Shown here: positions 36,516 to 48,858 of the stretch, piece by piece | How positions within the stretch are numbered: position 1 is the first letter of the stretch | Layout of the letters: each line of letters opens with the position of its first letter | Assembly: GCA_963760965.1 (NCBI GenBank) | Contig: CAVXEW010000008.1 | Span: forward strand, 248,001 to 312,000 | Source: Pararhizobium_B sp963760965 | GTDB lineage: Bacteria > Pseudomonadota > Alphaproteobacteria > Rhizobiales > Rhizobiaceae | Reading direction: 5' to 3' | DNA length: 64,000 bases | The notes under the pieces: generated by a model | Seen by the model: the letters and a program-made list of their open reading frames with translations, nothing else | Databases searched by the model: none | What the model was told of the DNA's origin: nothing | Translations under genes and position numbers: made by a program

Positions 36516-38531
36516 TCAGTCGCCGGCCATGCGCGGCCGTCCGGCGGCGACCGCCACGAAGCGCGCCTCGACCAGCCTGCAAGCCCCCTCGATTTCCGGG
36601 GCCTCGACGGTTTCCTCGATCCGCACGACGGGGTCGGCGGCACCGCTCCTGAGCGCGGCCTGGCGCGCAGCCGCGCCGGCGGCCTCGCGGGCGAAGGCGA
36701 ATGCCGTCTCCTGGTCGCGGAAGCTCCGGGGCTCGTCCATGCCGGCGATGACGAAGGTTCCCTCTTCCGGGCAGGTGACCGTGACTGTCGCGGTGACGCG
36801 AACCTGGCCGACGACCGCACCGACGGCGTTCGCGACGTCCGCATGTTCCGGTACGACCGCCTGGGCACGCAGCATGTGCGCGATCGCCGGGTAGTAGGCG
36901 GGGGCCGACGCGCCGAGGCCGACAAGAGGGCGATCGAGAGAAATGCCGAATCGGACGATCCCGGGCGCGACCATCAATGCACGGTCTATCGCCGCGGAGC
37001 TGGCAGGGCTGATGTCTCCCGCGCCGTCCTCGGAGAGGCACGCAGTCAGCACCGCATCGCAGGACTGACGGCTGAGGCGAGCCACGACCGCTTCCGAGAA
37101 CGCCTCGGCGGACGCCGCGAATGGCCGGCCGGAACCGTCCTTCCGTCGCGCGAACAGCGCGGCGCCCATGACGGAGGCCGCGCGCACCCACTGGTCCTGC
37201 CGGCCGAGCACGTGCATCGCGTCCGACGGAGTGAAGCCGACGAGATGCGCCAGCCCGCGCGAAACCAGCCGGTCGAGCGTCGCCCGCTGCGACGCGCTTG
37301 CGAGCAGGTCCGCCAGCGGTTGCGGCAGCGCGGTCAGGCGGTCGTAGAGCGCGCGTTCCTGGGGTTCGAGTCCGGCTGCGAAGCGTTCCGGCAAGCCGGT
37401 GCGGCAGGCGAACCTGCCGTCGAGCCTGCCGGGGTGGACACTGCGGACCTGCCGGTCGAGGGCTGCGAGCATGACGTCCGGGGTCGTCGCGGCTGCCAGA
37501 CTGAGCGGCACCAGCCGGCGTGGCCCGAGCGTCAGCCGCATCGTCAGCCCGCGTTCGTCGGCATGCACCTCTGAGTCCCCGCCGAGCCCGAAGGTATGCA
37601 TGGCCACGGCCTCGACCATCGTGCGGTGGCCGCCGACGACCGCGCCCTCTCCGTCGAGCCGCGGCCGGCCGCCGTCGAGAACCGCCACGTCCGTCGTCGT
37701 CCCGCCGATGTCGGAGACGACGGCATCGTCGAGGCCGGTCAGGTGGCGCGCACCCACGAGGCTTGCGGCCGGTCCCGAGAGGATTGTCTCGATCGGCCTC
37801 ACCTTTGCTTCGGCCGCCGAGATCAGCGCTCCGTCGCCACGCACCACCATCAGCGGCGCGTGGATTCCGCGCTCCGCGACGAAGCTCTCGCAGGCGCCCA
37901 CCAGCCGGTCGATCATCGTCACGAGCCGTGCGTTGAGCAGCGTGGTCAAGGCCCGGCGCGGCCCGCCGAGCCTCGAGGAGAGCTCGTGGCTGCAGGTCAC
38001 CGGCAGCCCCGTCCGCTCGCGGATCAGGTCGCGCACGCGCAGCTCGTGCCCGGGATTTCGCACGGCGAAGTAGCCGGCGACGGCAAATGCCGATACCTCT
38101 GCGGCGAGCCGCGGCAGCGCCGCCTCCAGCGGCGCGGGATCGAGAGGCGTCTCCCGGCCGTGCACGTCGTGCCCGCCGCCGAGGAAGAGAACCGGGTCGC
38201 GACCCAGCGCCTCGCCGAGGCCGTCGCGCGCCAGTTCCTTTTCCGAGAAACCGATCATGACGAGGCCCGCTCGCCCGCCCTGGCCCTCGACCAGCGCGTT
38301 GGTGGCGAGCGTCGTCGAAAGCGACACGAGCGCAACCGACGCCGGCGCCACCCGCGCCCGCTCCAGCACCAGGTCGACGGCGCCGGCGATTCCGGCTGCA
38401 AGATCGTGGCGGGTGGTCAGGGCCTTCGCCTTGGCGACGACACCCGTGGCCTCGCTGAAGACGACGGCGTCCGTGTAGGTTCCGCCCGTGTCGATGCCGA
38501 GGAGAAAGGAAGGAGAGGGAGCGGAGTTCAC
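36516..38531 (-). CDS. Hydantoinase/oxoprolinase family protein (HyuA-type, unpaired)
   Basis: A 671-residue protein of the HyuA/5-oxoprolinase A-subunit family, ATP-dependent amidohydrolases that open hydantoin, N-methylhydantoin or 5-oxoproline rings. It opens with the actin-like phosphate motif LLGIDTGGTYTDAVVF. The second nucleotide-binding motif is VVSDIGGTTTDVAVLDGG, and RPIETILSGPAASLVGA is conserved. The start is the GTG at 38531, 8 residues before the motif. The partner HyuB subunit is not adjacent, so whether it acts alone or with a distant partner is unclear. Confidence 0.86.
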   Translation of the reverse strand: MNSAPSPSFLLGIDTGGTYTDAVVFSEATGVVAKAKALTTRHDLAAGIAGAVDLVLERARVAPASVALVSLSTTLATNALVEGQGGRAGLVMIGFSEKELARDGLGEALGRDPVLFLGGGHDVHGRETPLDPAPLEAALPRLAAEVSAFAVAGYFAVRNPGHELRVRDLIRERTGLPVTCSHELSSRLGGPRRALTTLLNARLVTMIDRLVGACESFVAERGIHAPLMVVRGDGALISAAEAKVRPIETILSGPAASLVGARHLTGLDDAVVSDIGGTTTDVAVLDGGRPRLDGEGAVVGGHRTMVEAVAMHTFGLGGDSEVHADERGLTMRLTLGPRRLVPLSLAAATTPDVMLAALDRQVRSVHPGRLDGRFACRTGLPERFAAGLEPQERALYDRLTALPQPLADLLASASQRATLDRLVSRGLAHLVGFTPSDAMHVLGRQDQWVRAASVMGAALFARRKDGSGRPFAASAEAFSEAVVARLSRQSCDAVLTACLSEDGAGDISPASSAAIDRALMVAPGIVRFGISLDRPLVGLGASAPAYYPAIAHMLRAQAVVPEHADVANAVGAVVGQVRVTATVTVTCPEEGTFVIAGMDEPRSFRDQETAFAFAREAAGAAARQAALRSGAADPVVRIEETVEAPEIEGACRLVEARFVAVAAGRPRMAGD

Positions 38532-38647
38532 GGCGCGGACCCGGATTCGAGCTGACGGAACGGCCGCGGGAGCGGCCGGGACCCGTGATAGTGCATTCGC
38601 CGGCGCCGCGCCATCTCCGGTCGCAGCTCATCGGCCATGCTTCCGCG

Positions 38648-40048
38648 TCAGCGGCCTGCACTGTGCTGGCGGACCGTCACCTGCATCGGCAGCCCGCCGG
38701 CCGGCTGCGTCGTCAGCTTCTGCACCGGCCATGGACGCGTGGCGTCGGTGACGTCGAAGCGGTAGCGGCCCATCAGGACGGCAAGCGCGATGACGGCCTC
38801 CTGCAGGGCGAAGGTGGCGCCGATGCAAACCCGCGGCCCGGCGCCGAAGGGCAGGTACTGGAAGCGATCCATGCTCTTGCGGTTCTCCGGCAGGAAACGG
38901 GCGGGAACAAAGGCGCGCGGATTGTCCCAGAGCGCCTCGTGGCGGTGCAGGGTCCACGGCATCACGAGCACGGTCGTGCCCTTCGGGATCTCAACCGTCT
39001 TGCCGTCGGGCGCGCTCCATCGATCGTCGGCGATCGCGGCGCGGTTGATGGACGGCGCCGGCGGATAAAGCCGCATCGCCTCCTCGAAGGCGGCCCGCGT
39101 GTTCGGCATCAGGTCGAGCCATTTCACCGGATCGCTCTCCCTGGCCAGCACCTCGGCGATCTCCTCCTCGACGGCGGTCCGGTCGGCGGGCGAATTGGCG
39201 AGGCAGTAGAGTGTCCAGCCGAGGGCGCGCGCCGTCGTTTCGTGGCCGGCGCCGATGAAGGTGATGATATTGTCCTCGATCTCGGCTTGCGTCAGGCCGT
39301 CCGGCTTCTCTTGCCGCAGGAGGAGCGTCAGGAAGTCCTCCGGGACGGAGGCCGGGTCCTTCGCCATTCTCTGCTTGCGCTGGTTCATGGTCTCGCCGAC
39401 GATGCCGCGGAATTTGTCGAGAACCGCCCGTCCGCCGATCCGCGTCAGCCGGGGCAGCCAGCCCGGTGCCTTGAGCAGGTCGAGCGGGTCGACGCGCCCC
39501 ATGGTCGACAGGAGCCGGTCGATGTCACCGGAGAAATCGTCGGTCGCCCGCACGATCTCGCCGGAAAAGAGCGTCTCCGAGAGGATCTCGTAGGTCAGTT
39601 CCGTCATGTCGGACGAGATGTCGTGCACGCCCCCGGAGGAATATTTGCCGGCGTATTCCTCGGCCTTCGCGAGCATCTGCCGGGCGAAGCCCTGCGCATG
39701 GCGCGGCGTGAAGACCGGTGCCATGGCCTTGCGCGAGCGCTTCCAGACCGGCCCTTCCGCCGTCAGCAGCCCGTCGCGCAGGATCGGCCGCAGGATCAGC
39801 TGCCGCACGACGGCCAGCCGGTAGTTCCTCACATTGTCGACGAGCACGTGGCGGATAAGGCCCGGGTCGTTGACGATGAGCGTGCGCTCGTTGAAGAATT
39901 GCGTGTGGATCCAGCGCATCGTGTAGGACGGCTCGCCCCAGAGCTCCAGCGGGTTGCGCATCACCGTGCGGATGATTTCCAGCCTCGATGGCGGCGTGTT
40001 GCGCGGGATCGGCGCGGGCGGCGTGAAGGGCGAAGGGATCGTGTCCAT
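38648..40048 (-). CDS. Cytochrome P450
   Basis: A 466-residue soluble bacterial P450. The I-helix is FIGAGHETTARALGW, the ExxR motif is EEAMRLYPP, and the haem-binding loop is FGAGPRVCIGATFALQE with the ligand Cys. The N-terminus is Pro-rich (PSPFTPPAPIPRNTPP), without a membrane anchor. The ATG at 40048 is preferred over an in-frame upstream start at 40147. No ferredoxin or ferredoxin reductase lies nearby, so the electron donor must be elsewhere. The substrate is unknown; fatty-acid or terpenoid hydroxylation would be guesses. Confidence 0.92.
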   Translation of the reverse strand: MDTIPSPFTPPAPIPRNTPPSRLEIIRTVMRNPLELWGEPSYTMRWIHTQFFNERTLIVNDPGLIRHVLVDNVRNYRLAVVRQLILRPILRDGLLTAEGPVWKRSRKAMAPVFTPRHAQGFARQMLAKAEEYAGKYSSGGVHDISSDMTELTYEILSETLFSGEIVRATDDFSGDIDRLLSTMGRVDPLDLLKAPGWLPRLTRIGGRAVLDKFRGIVGETMNQRKQRMAKDPASVPEDFLTLLLRQEKPDGLTQAEIEDNIITFIGAGHETTARALGWTLYCLANSPADRTAVEEEIAEVLARESDPVKWLDLMPNTRAAFEEAMRLYPPAPSINRAAIADDRWSAPDGKTVEIPKGTTVLVMPWTLHRHEALWDNPRAFVPARFLPENRKSMDRFQYLPFGAGPRVCIGATFALQEAVIALAVLMGRYRFDVTDATRPWPVQKLTTQPAGGLPMQVTVRQHSAGR

Positions 40049-40308
40049 GAAACCGCGTCTCCGGAAAGAGGCTTGCCCTCCAATATGGCGTCGCCAGCGC
40101 CCATTGCCAGCACCATTGCCAGCACCGCCGCGCGAGCCGCCCGCCACGGCCGCTCGGCAAGGCGGCGCGGGGCGCCGTTCTTTCCCCAGCGGCGGCGGCG
40201 GCGCGATTTGGATTTTTCGCCTCGAATGACTATATTTTAGGGGAAGTCAGGTGCGCGATTCGATCCTCTTCGCGCGGTCTCCGGAAATTCAGGAAAGTCC
40301 AGGTCCAG

Positions 40309-42744
<2,436 letters not shown>

Positions 42745-42794
42745 GCAATCCCCGGTCGCCGGGCGGTGCGGGCGGAAGCGCTGCGCCGTCCGGC

Positions 42795-43190
42795 CTATTC
42801 CGGAACGAGATAGTGCTTCGACCAGTCGTCCCTCGGCACTTCGGCGCCGATCCTGTAGTCGAAGGAGACGATCTGCATGTGGTCGCTGTCGGTCTTGCAG
42901 CGGTACCAGAGGTGGCGCCAGACATTGTGGCTGCGGAAGGCGGCGCCTTCGGCGATCAGCACGTTGCCCTTTCTCTTCGCCTGGCCGAAGGCATAGGGCA
43001 CCATCTCGTCGGGAAGCAGCCGCCGGTGGTCGTCGTGGATCCGGTTCATGGCCTCCACGTCGCAGCGCTGCTGGAAACGCGTATCCGGGTCCATCTTCTT
43101 CAGCGACGCGATCATCCGGGCAGGCAGCGCGTCGGCTGCCGTGGTTGCCAGGAGAAGCCCGCAGGCAATGGCGATGAGTCGTGTTTTCAA
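42795..43190 (-). CDS. Small secreted DUF930-like protein
   Basis: A 131-residue exported protein of unknown function. It has an N-terminal signal (TRLIAIACGLLLATTAADA), and the mature region starts LPARMIASLKKMDPDTRFQQ, then RCDVEAMNRI, which I recognise as DUF930-like; this is from memory and not certain. A pair of cysteines (RCDVEA and WYRCKT) could form a disulfide. The start is probably the TTG at 43190, because GAGGAAAA lies 7 nt upstream and no in-frame ATG precedes the signal peptide. It converges on gyrB. Confidence 0.75.
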   Translation of the reverse strand: MKTRLIAIACGLLLATTAADALPARMIASLKKMDPDTRFQQRCDVEAMNRIHDDHRRLLPDEMVPYAFGQAKRKGNVLIAEGAAFRSHNVWRHLWYRCKTDSDHMQIVSFDYRIGAEVPRDDWSKHYLVPE

Positions 43191-43366
43191 AGTCTTTTCC
43201 TCATGCGCGAATCTCGGATGACCCCTCTTACCCCGATGCCTCGACGATTTCATGTCCGGAGGAGGCGATTTTGCCGCGGCACGTTCGCACTGCCATGCTG
43301 CCGGATGAATGAACCGTTGCGCGGGCGCCCGCGTAACCGCTGCAGGAACAGCACGAAGGATACGAA

Positions 43367-43825
43367 ATGGCGCGCAACCGTCTCCTCCTGATCTTCGTCG
43401 CCCTGACGCTCGCCGGCGGCATCGCGATCGGCTTCGCCAGCCAGCCCGGGCCATGGTACGCGAGCTTGCCGAAGCCGCCCTTCAATCCGCCGAACTGGAT
43501 ATTCGCGCCGGTCTGGACGGTCCTCTACATTCTGGTCGGCATCGCCGGCGCGCGCACCTTTGCGCGCGACAGGCGCGCCGCGGCGATGCGCGTGTGGTTC
43601 GTGCAGCTCGTCCTGAACTTCTGCTGGTCGCCCGCCTTCTTCGTGCTGCACGACGTTCCGGCCGCCCTCGTCGTCGTCCTGGCCCTGCTCGTGGCGATCC
43701 TCTTTTTCATCGGCCTTTCCTGGCGGCGCGACAGGCTGAGCGCCCTCCTTTTCGTCCCCTACGCGCTGTGGGTCGCCTTCGCCTCGCTGCTCAACGCCAG
43801 CATCCTCTACCTGATGGCCGCCTGA
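43367..43825 (+). CDS. tspO: TspO/MBR family tryptophan-rich sensory protein
   Basis: A 152-residue five-helix membrane protein. The family features are clear: SLPKPPFNPPNWIFAPVWTV, then LYILVGIAGA, LVLNFCWSPAFF, and LWVAFASLLNASILYLM. TspO proteins bind porphyrins and cholesterol-like ligands and influence tetrapyrrole and stress responses; the role here is inferred from family. The start at 43367 is well placed, with AAGGA upstream. Confidence 0.94.
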   Translation: MARNRLLLIFVALTLAGGIAIGFASQPGPWYASLPKPPFNPPNWIFAPVWTVLYILVGIAGARTFARDRRAAAMRVWFVQLVLNFCWSPAFFVLHDVPAALVVVLALLVAILFFIGLSWRRDRLSALLFVPYALWVAFASLLNASILYLMAA

Positions 43826-44086
43826 GAACTCCGGCGTGCTTGCGCGGACGAGACCGCCATGGCATCGTCGCGCCGGAAAGATGCGGCGGGCGTCGGCCGG
43901 ACCGGCCGGAGCTTCGGCGATGCCCGGCACCTCTGCGTCGCTGCCGGCGGCGTTCGAACACGGTTTGGCGGAGGCCCCGATGCCGGTCGGTCGGCAATTT
44001 TTCCAGCGGCATGGCTTTCCGCGCGACGGCGCGCCCGTCGTCTCGAAGCCCGGCAGCGCGACGGCATTGCGCGGGGCTGTCCCGAA

Positions 44087-44734
44087 ATGAGCGGTCCCGG
44101 CGTGCAACTGACGCGGATAGCGGGACGCGCGGTCCTCTTCGCGATGGCGGCGGAGGCGGAATACGGCGAGCACCTGCGTGCCCGGTTCCGCCCGCTGATG
44201 ACCGGCGTCGGTCCGGTCGAGGCCGCCGTGGTCCTGACGGATGCGCTGGCGCGCCTCGGCGTCGCCGGCACTCTCCCCGATCTCGTCGTGTCGCTGGGCT
44301 CTGCGGGCTCCGCGACGCTCGAACAGACGGCCGTCTACCGCGTTTCCTCCGTCTCCTACCGCGACATGGACGCCTCGCCGCTCGGCTTCGAGAAGGGTGC
44401 CACGCCTTTCCTCGACCTGCCCGTCACGGTGCCTCTGCATCCGGAGATACCCGGCGTGCCCCCGGCGCGACTTTCCACCGGCGCGAACATCGTCTCCGGT
44501 GCCGCCTACGGAGCGATCGACGCGGACATGGTCGACATGGAGACCTTCGCGGTCTTGCGCGCCTGCCAGCGCGCCGGGGTGCCGCTCGTCGGGTTCAGGG
44601 GAATTTCCGACGGCGCGGCGGAACTGCGGCACGTCGGCGACTGGACCGAATATCTCCACGTCGTCGACGAGAACCTCGCGGCGGCGGTCGACCGGCTGGC
44701 GGAAGCACTCGAAAAGGGCGAGGTCGCGCTGTAG
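44087..44734 (+). CDS. 5'-methylthioadenosine/S-adenosylhomocysteine nucleosidase-like protein
   Basis: A 215-residue purine-nucleosidase-fold enzyme expected to release adenine from MTA or SAH. Features are RAVLFAMAAEAEYGEHL at the start, LMTGVGPVEAAVVL, the glycine-rich VVSLGSAGSATLEQ, and the active-site region DMVDMETFAVLRACQR followed by FRGISDG (catalytic Asp). The ATG at 44087 is chosen over a frame-open upstream region that has no family similarity. It lies 133 bp before guaA. Confidence 0.86.
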   Translation: MSGPGVQLTRIAGRAVLFAMAAEAEYGEHLRARFRPLMTGVGPVEAAVVLTDALARLGVAGTLPDLVVSLGSAGSATLEQTAVYRVSSVSYRDMDASPLGFEKGATPFLDLPVTVPLHPEIPGVPPARLSTGANIVSGAAYGAIDADMVDMETFAVLRACQRAGVPLVGFRGISDGAAELRHVGDWTEYLHVVDENLAAAVDRLAEALEKGEVAL

Positions 44735-44867
44735 CTCGCGGACCCGATGCTGTCGGATCCGGCATCGCATTGCCGCTGTCCTGCTCGCGGGGCAGGCTGT
44801 CGCCGGAGCTTCGCTGCGGCAGGACTGCGGCGTTGCGCGACGCGGCCTTTTCCTCTATCGGCTGGAC

Positions 44868-46430
<1,563 letters not shown>

Positions 46431-46552
46431 TTTAGGCCCATCCGAGCGCTATCCGACAATGCGCCAGAAATTCCCCATAACACACTGATATAAAAATAAT
46501 TTTTTATCCGCCACCTATCGAGGCCTATCGGTGGGCAGCAATCACAAGCTGA

Positions 46553-46717
46553 CCGTCACGATCTGACGGTGCTTGCTCATATTGATCGACGGCCGATTTC
46601 AGACAAGTACCGTCACAAGAACTGAGGACTCGTGACGGTACTTTTTTCGACGTAAGGCGCTGATAATAAAAGTGATTTAGGTGTCACGAACGCTCCCAAA
46701 ACCGCCTGACGGTACTT
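46553..46717. repeat. Cluster of TGACGGTACTT repeats upstream of the integrase
   Basis: Copies at 46564-46574 (TGACGGTGCTT), 46605-46615 (inverted), 46633-46643 and 46707-46717. CCGTCA at 46553-46558 adds an inverted partner to the first. The inverted copy and the third form a 12-bp hairpin followed by T6, which also looks like a terminator for guaA. They probably act as integrase arm or operator sites. Confidence 0.72.
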
Positions 46718-46735
46718 TTCGGAGGCTGCGCGAAC

Positions 46736-47983
46736 ATGTTGACGGACGCTGCGCTTAAGGCGCTGAAACCAAAAGACAAAGTCTACAAGGTGACGGACCG
46801 GGACGGCATGTATGTCCGTCGTCACGCCGACGGGGACTGCTCTCCTTTCGGTCTGGATTACCGGCTGAATGGGCGGCGCGAGACCGTCATATCTCGGCAG
46901 ATACGGACCGGACGGGCATTTCGCTCGCACGGGCTCGCGAGCTGTGCATCGACGCCAAGCGGGCAGATCCGAGAGGGGCGGTCGCCTGCAATCGAAAAGC
47001 AGCGCGAGAAGCGCCGCCTGAAGGAGGCGAAGAGCTTCGGCGAGTTCGGCGAGAAGTGGCTGACCGAGGCGCCGATGGCGGACAGCACGCGCGCGATGCG
47101 GCGCTCGATCTTCGAGCGCGAGTTGCTGCCCGTCTGGCGCAACCGGCTGCTGACGCGAAATCACTCCGGATGATCTGCGAGCTCATCTGCGCCAAGATCG
47201 TCGATCGCGGCGCGCCTGCGACGGCCATCCACGTCCGCGACATCCTCAAGCAGATCTACGGTTTCGCGATCCTGCACGGCGAGAAGGTGGCCAATCCCGC
47301 CGATGAAGTCGGGCCGGCTTCGATCGCGACTTTCGTGCCGAAGGACCGTTCGCTTTCACCGACCGAGATCCGCATCATGCTCAGGCAGCTCGAGCATGTG
47401 GCGACGCTGCCGACCATCCGCCTCGGCATGAGGCTCTATCCTGCTGACGATGGTCCGCAAGAGCGAGCTGCAGGATGCGATATGGGACGAGGTCGACTTC
47501 GAGAACGCGGTCTGGACGATTCCGAAGGAGCGGATGAAGCGCTCGAAGGCGCACAATGTCTATCTGTCCCGACAGGCGCTCGACATCATGATCGCGCTGA
47601 AGACCTGCGCCGGCAATTCGCGGTATCTGCTGCCCTCGCGCTACGACGCGGATGCGCCGATGTCGCGGGCGACGTTCAATCGCATCACCTACGCCGTCGT
47701 CGAGCAGGCGAAGAAGGAGGGGCTGCCGCTGGAGCCGTTCACAGTCCATGATCTGCGACGGACCGGCTCAACGCTGCTCAATGAACTCGGCTTCAACAGC
47801 GACTGGATCGAGAAGTGCCTGGCGCACGAGGACGGCCGATCCTCGCGCGGCGTCTACAACAAGGCAGAGTACGAAGTTCAGCGCCGCCATATGATGCAGG
47901 AATGGTCGGACATCGTCGACGCATGGGTCGACGGGCAAGAAGCACGTCGCCGTGCTCATCCCGCCTTCGATGCCGCTGCTTGA
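46736..47983 (+). CDS. P4-type tyrosine integrase, several frameshifts
   Basis: The recombinase that inserted this element, about 410 residues after repair. The DUF4102-type N-terminal domain begins MLTDAALKALKPKDKVYKVT. The core-binding domain (ATAIHVRDILKQIYGFAILH) and catalytic domain follow. Catalytic residues are Arg in LTMVRKSEL, HxxR in TVHDLRRTGSTLL, and the nucleophile Tyr in SRGVYNKAEYEVQRR. The frame breaks about six times (near 46894, 46920, 46972, 47151, 47173 and 47442). In each case dropping one base restores recognisable integrase text, for example YGPDGISLARARELCIDAKR in another frame. Whether the enzyme is functional depends on whether the shifts are real. The 3' end overlaps the convergent AlpA-like gene. 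Confidence 0.9.
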
Positions 47984-48252
47984 GCCCGACCCTGCTCTTT
48001 GACCGGGCGCGACCGCCGTTGCCTGACGTCGGGTGTTGCGCGCGCGCGATCGGGCGCTGATCGGCGCGCTGCCAGCCAGGCTTCGACCTCGGCCAGATCC
48101 CAGACGACGCAGCGGGGTGAGAGGGCGAAGCGTCGCGGAAATTCTCCGCGCTGCTCCATCTCGTAAATGGTGCTGTCGGCCAGAGGCACGATTTCTCGCA
48201 GTTCATTCCTCCGGATCGAACGTTTGATGGGTCGGTCGCTAACGGATGGCAT
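47956..48252 (-). CDS. AlpA-family DNA-binding regulator
   Basis: A 98-residue helix-turn-helix protein of the AlpA/excisionase-like group found beside P4-type integrases, where it typically stimulates integrase expression or excision. The motif is RNELREIVPLADSTIYEMEQ, followed by RGEFPRRFALSPRCVVW and DLAEVEAWLAARR, which is very characteristic. The start at 48252 (MPSVSDRPIK) is the family start; an upstream in-frame ATG at 48348 is less likely. The C-terminus is basic. It converges on the integrase with a 28-bp overlap. Confidence 0.88.
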   Translation of the reverse strand: MPSVSDRPIKRSIRRNELREIVPLADSTIYEMEQRGEFPRRFALSPRCVVWDLAEVEAWLAARRSAPDRARATPDVRQRRSRPVKEQGRAQAAASKAG

Positions 48253-48456
48253 CTGCAGCTCCTGATCGTGGTGCGCTGATGCGATTGGAGCCGATATGTG
48301 CCGATAAGGGCCAGCAGAAATTCGCCGCGGCGTATGGTCGGCGGCCATGGCGTGCAGATCGGACAGGCTTGATGCTGATCGCGGTCTCTTCTCAGGCGGG
48401 TTCCCTCCTTTTAGGCCCCACCGCGGTTCCTAGAGTGAGAGTGCAGACGGGGTTTG

Positions 48457-48504
48457 CCGTGACGGGTTGAAGGTCGGGAGAGAGGCTTCCGGCGCCCGTC
48501 GCGG
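48457..48504 (+). promoter_or_regulatory. Leader hairpin upstream of the ardC remnant
   Basis: CCGTGACGGG at 48457-48466 pairs with CCCGTCGCGG at 48495-48504 (one G-T pair). It ends 11 nt before the ardC ATG. I recall similar leaders before ardC genes on rhizobial plasmids and islands. The rest of 48253-48456 shows no gene. Confidence 0.55.
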
Positions 48505-48515
48505 AGACAATCCCG

Positions 48516-48846
48516 ATGGCCAGACAGAACCGCGCCGCACGCGACGGCGGCGACCGCACCAATCTCTATGACGAGATCACCGCGAAAAATCATCAACGAG
48601 CTGGAGCAAGGGCGGTTGCCCTGGGTCCAGCCCTGGGGCACGGCGGCGAAGGCGCCGCTCGCGATGCCGAGGAATGCCGCGACGGCCCGGCAATATTTCG
48701 GGATCAACATTCTGATCCTCTGGGGCGCCGTTGTTCAATACGGCTATCCGACCCAGCATTGGCTGACTTTCCGCTAGGCCCTGTCGCTCGGCGGCAATGT
48801 CCGGAAAGGTGAGCGCGGCACGACCGTCGTCTATGCCGACCGCTTC
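48516..48846 (+). pseudogene. ArdC-like antirestriction protein, N-terminal remnant
   Basis: The first ~110 codons of an ArdC-type gene, a ssDNA-binding antirestriction protein carried by plasmids and islands. Recognisable text is RTNLYDEIT, RKIINELEQGRLPWVQPWG, YFGINILILWG and, after a stop, GGNVRKGERGTTVVYADRF. It carries one frameshift near 48585 and an in-frame TAG near 48776 where a Gln codon is expected. All homology ends abruptly at YADRF (about 48846). The C-terminal metallopeptidase domain is absent, replaced by helicase sequence in the same frame. It is non-functional as read. Confidence 0.85.
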
Positions 48847-48858
48847 AGTGGTGGATTT

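Noticed and set aside
42795..43454. A 219-residue version of the DUF930-like protein
   Set aside because: The extra N-terminal residues are basic low-complexity sequence ahead of a clear signal peptide and a good ribosome binding site for the TTG at 43190.
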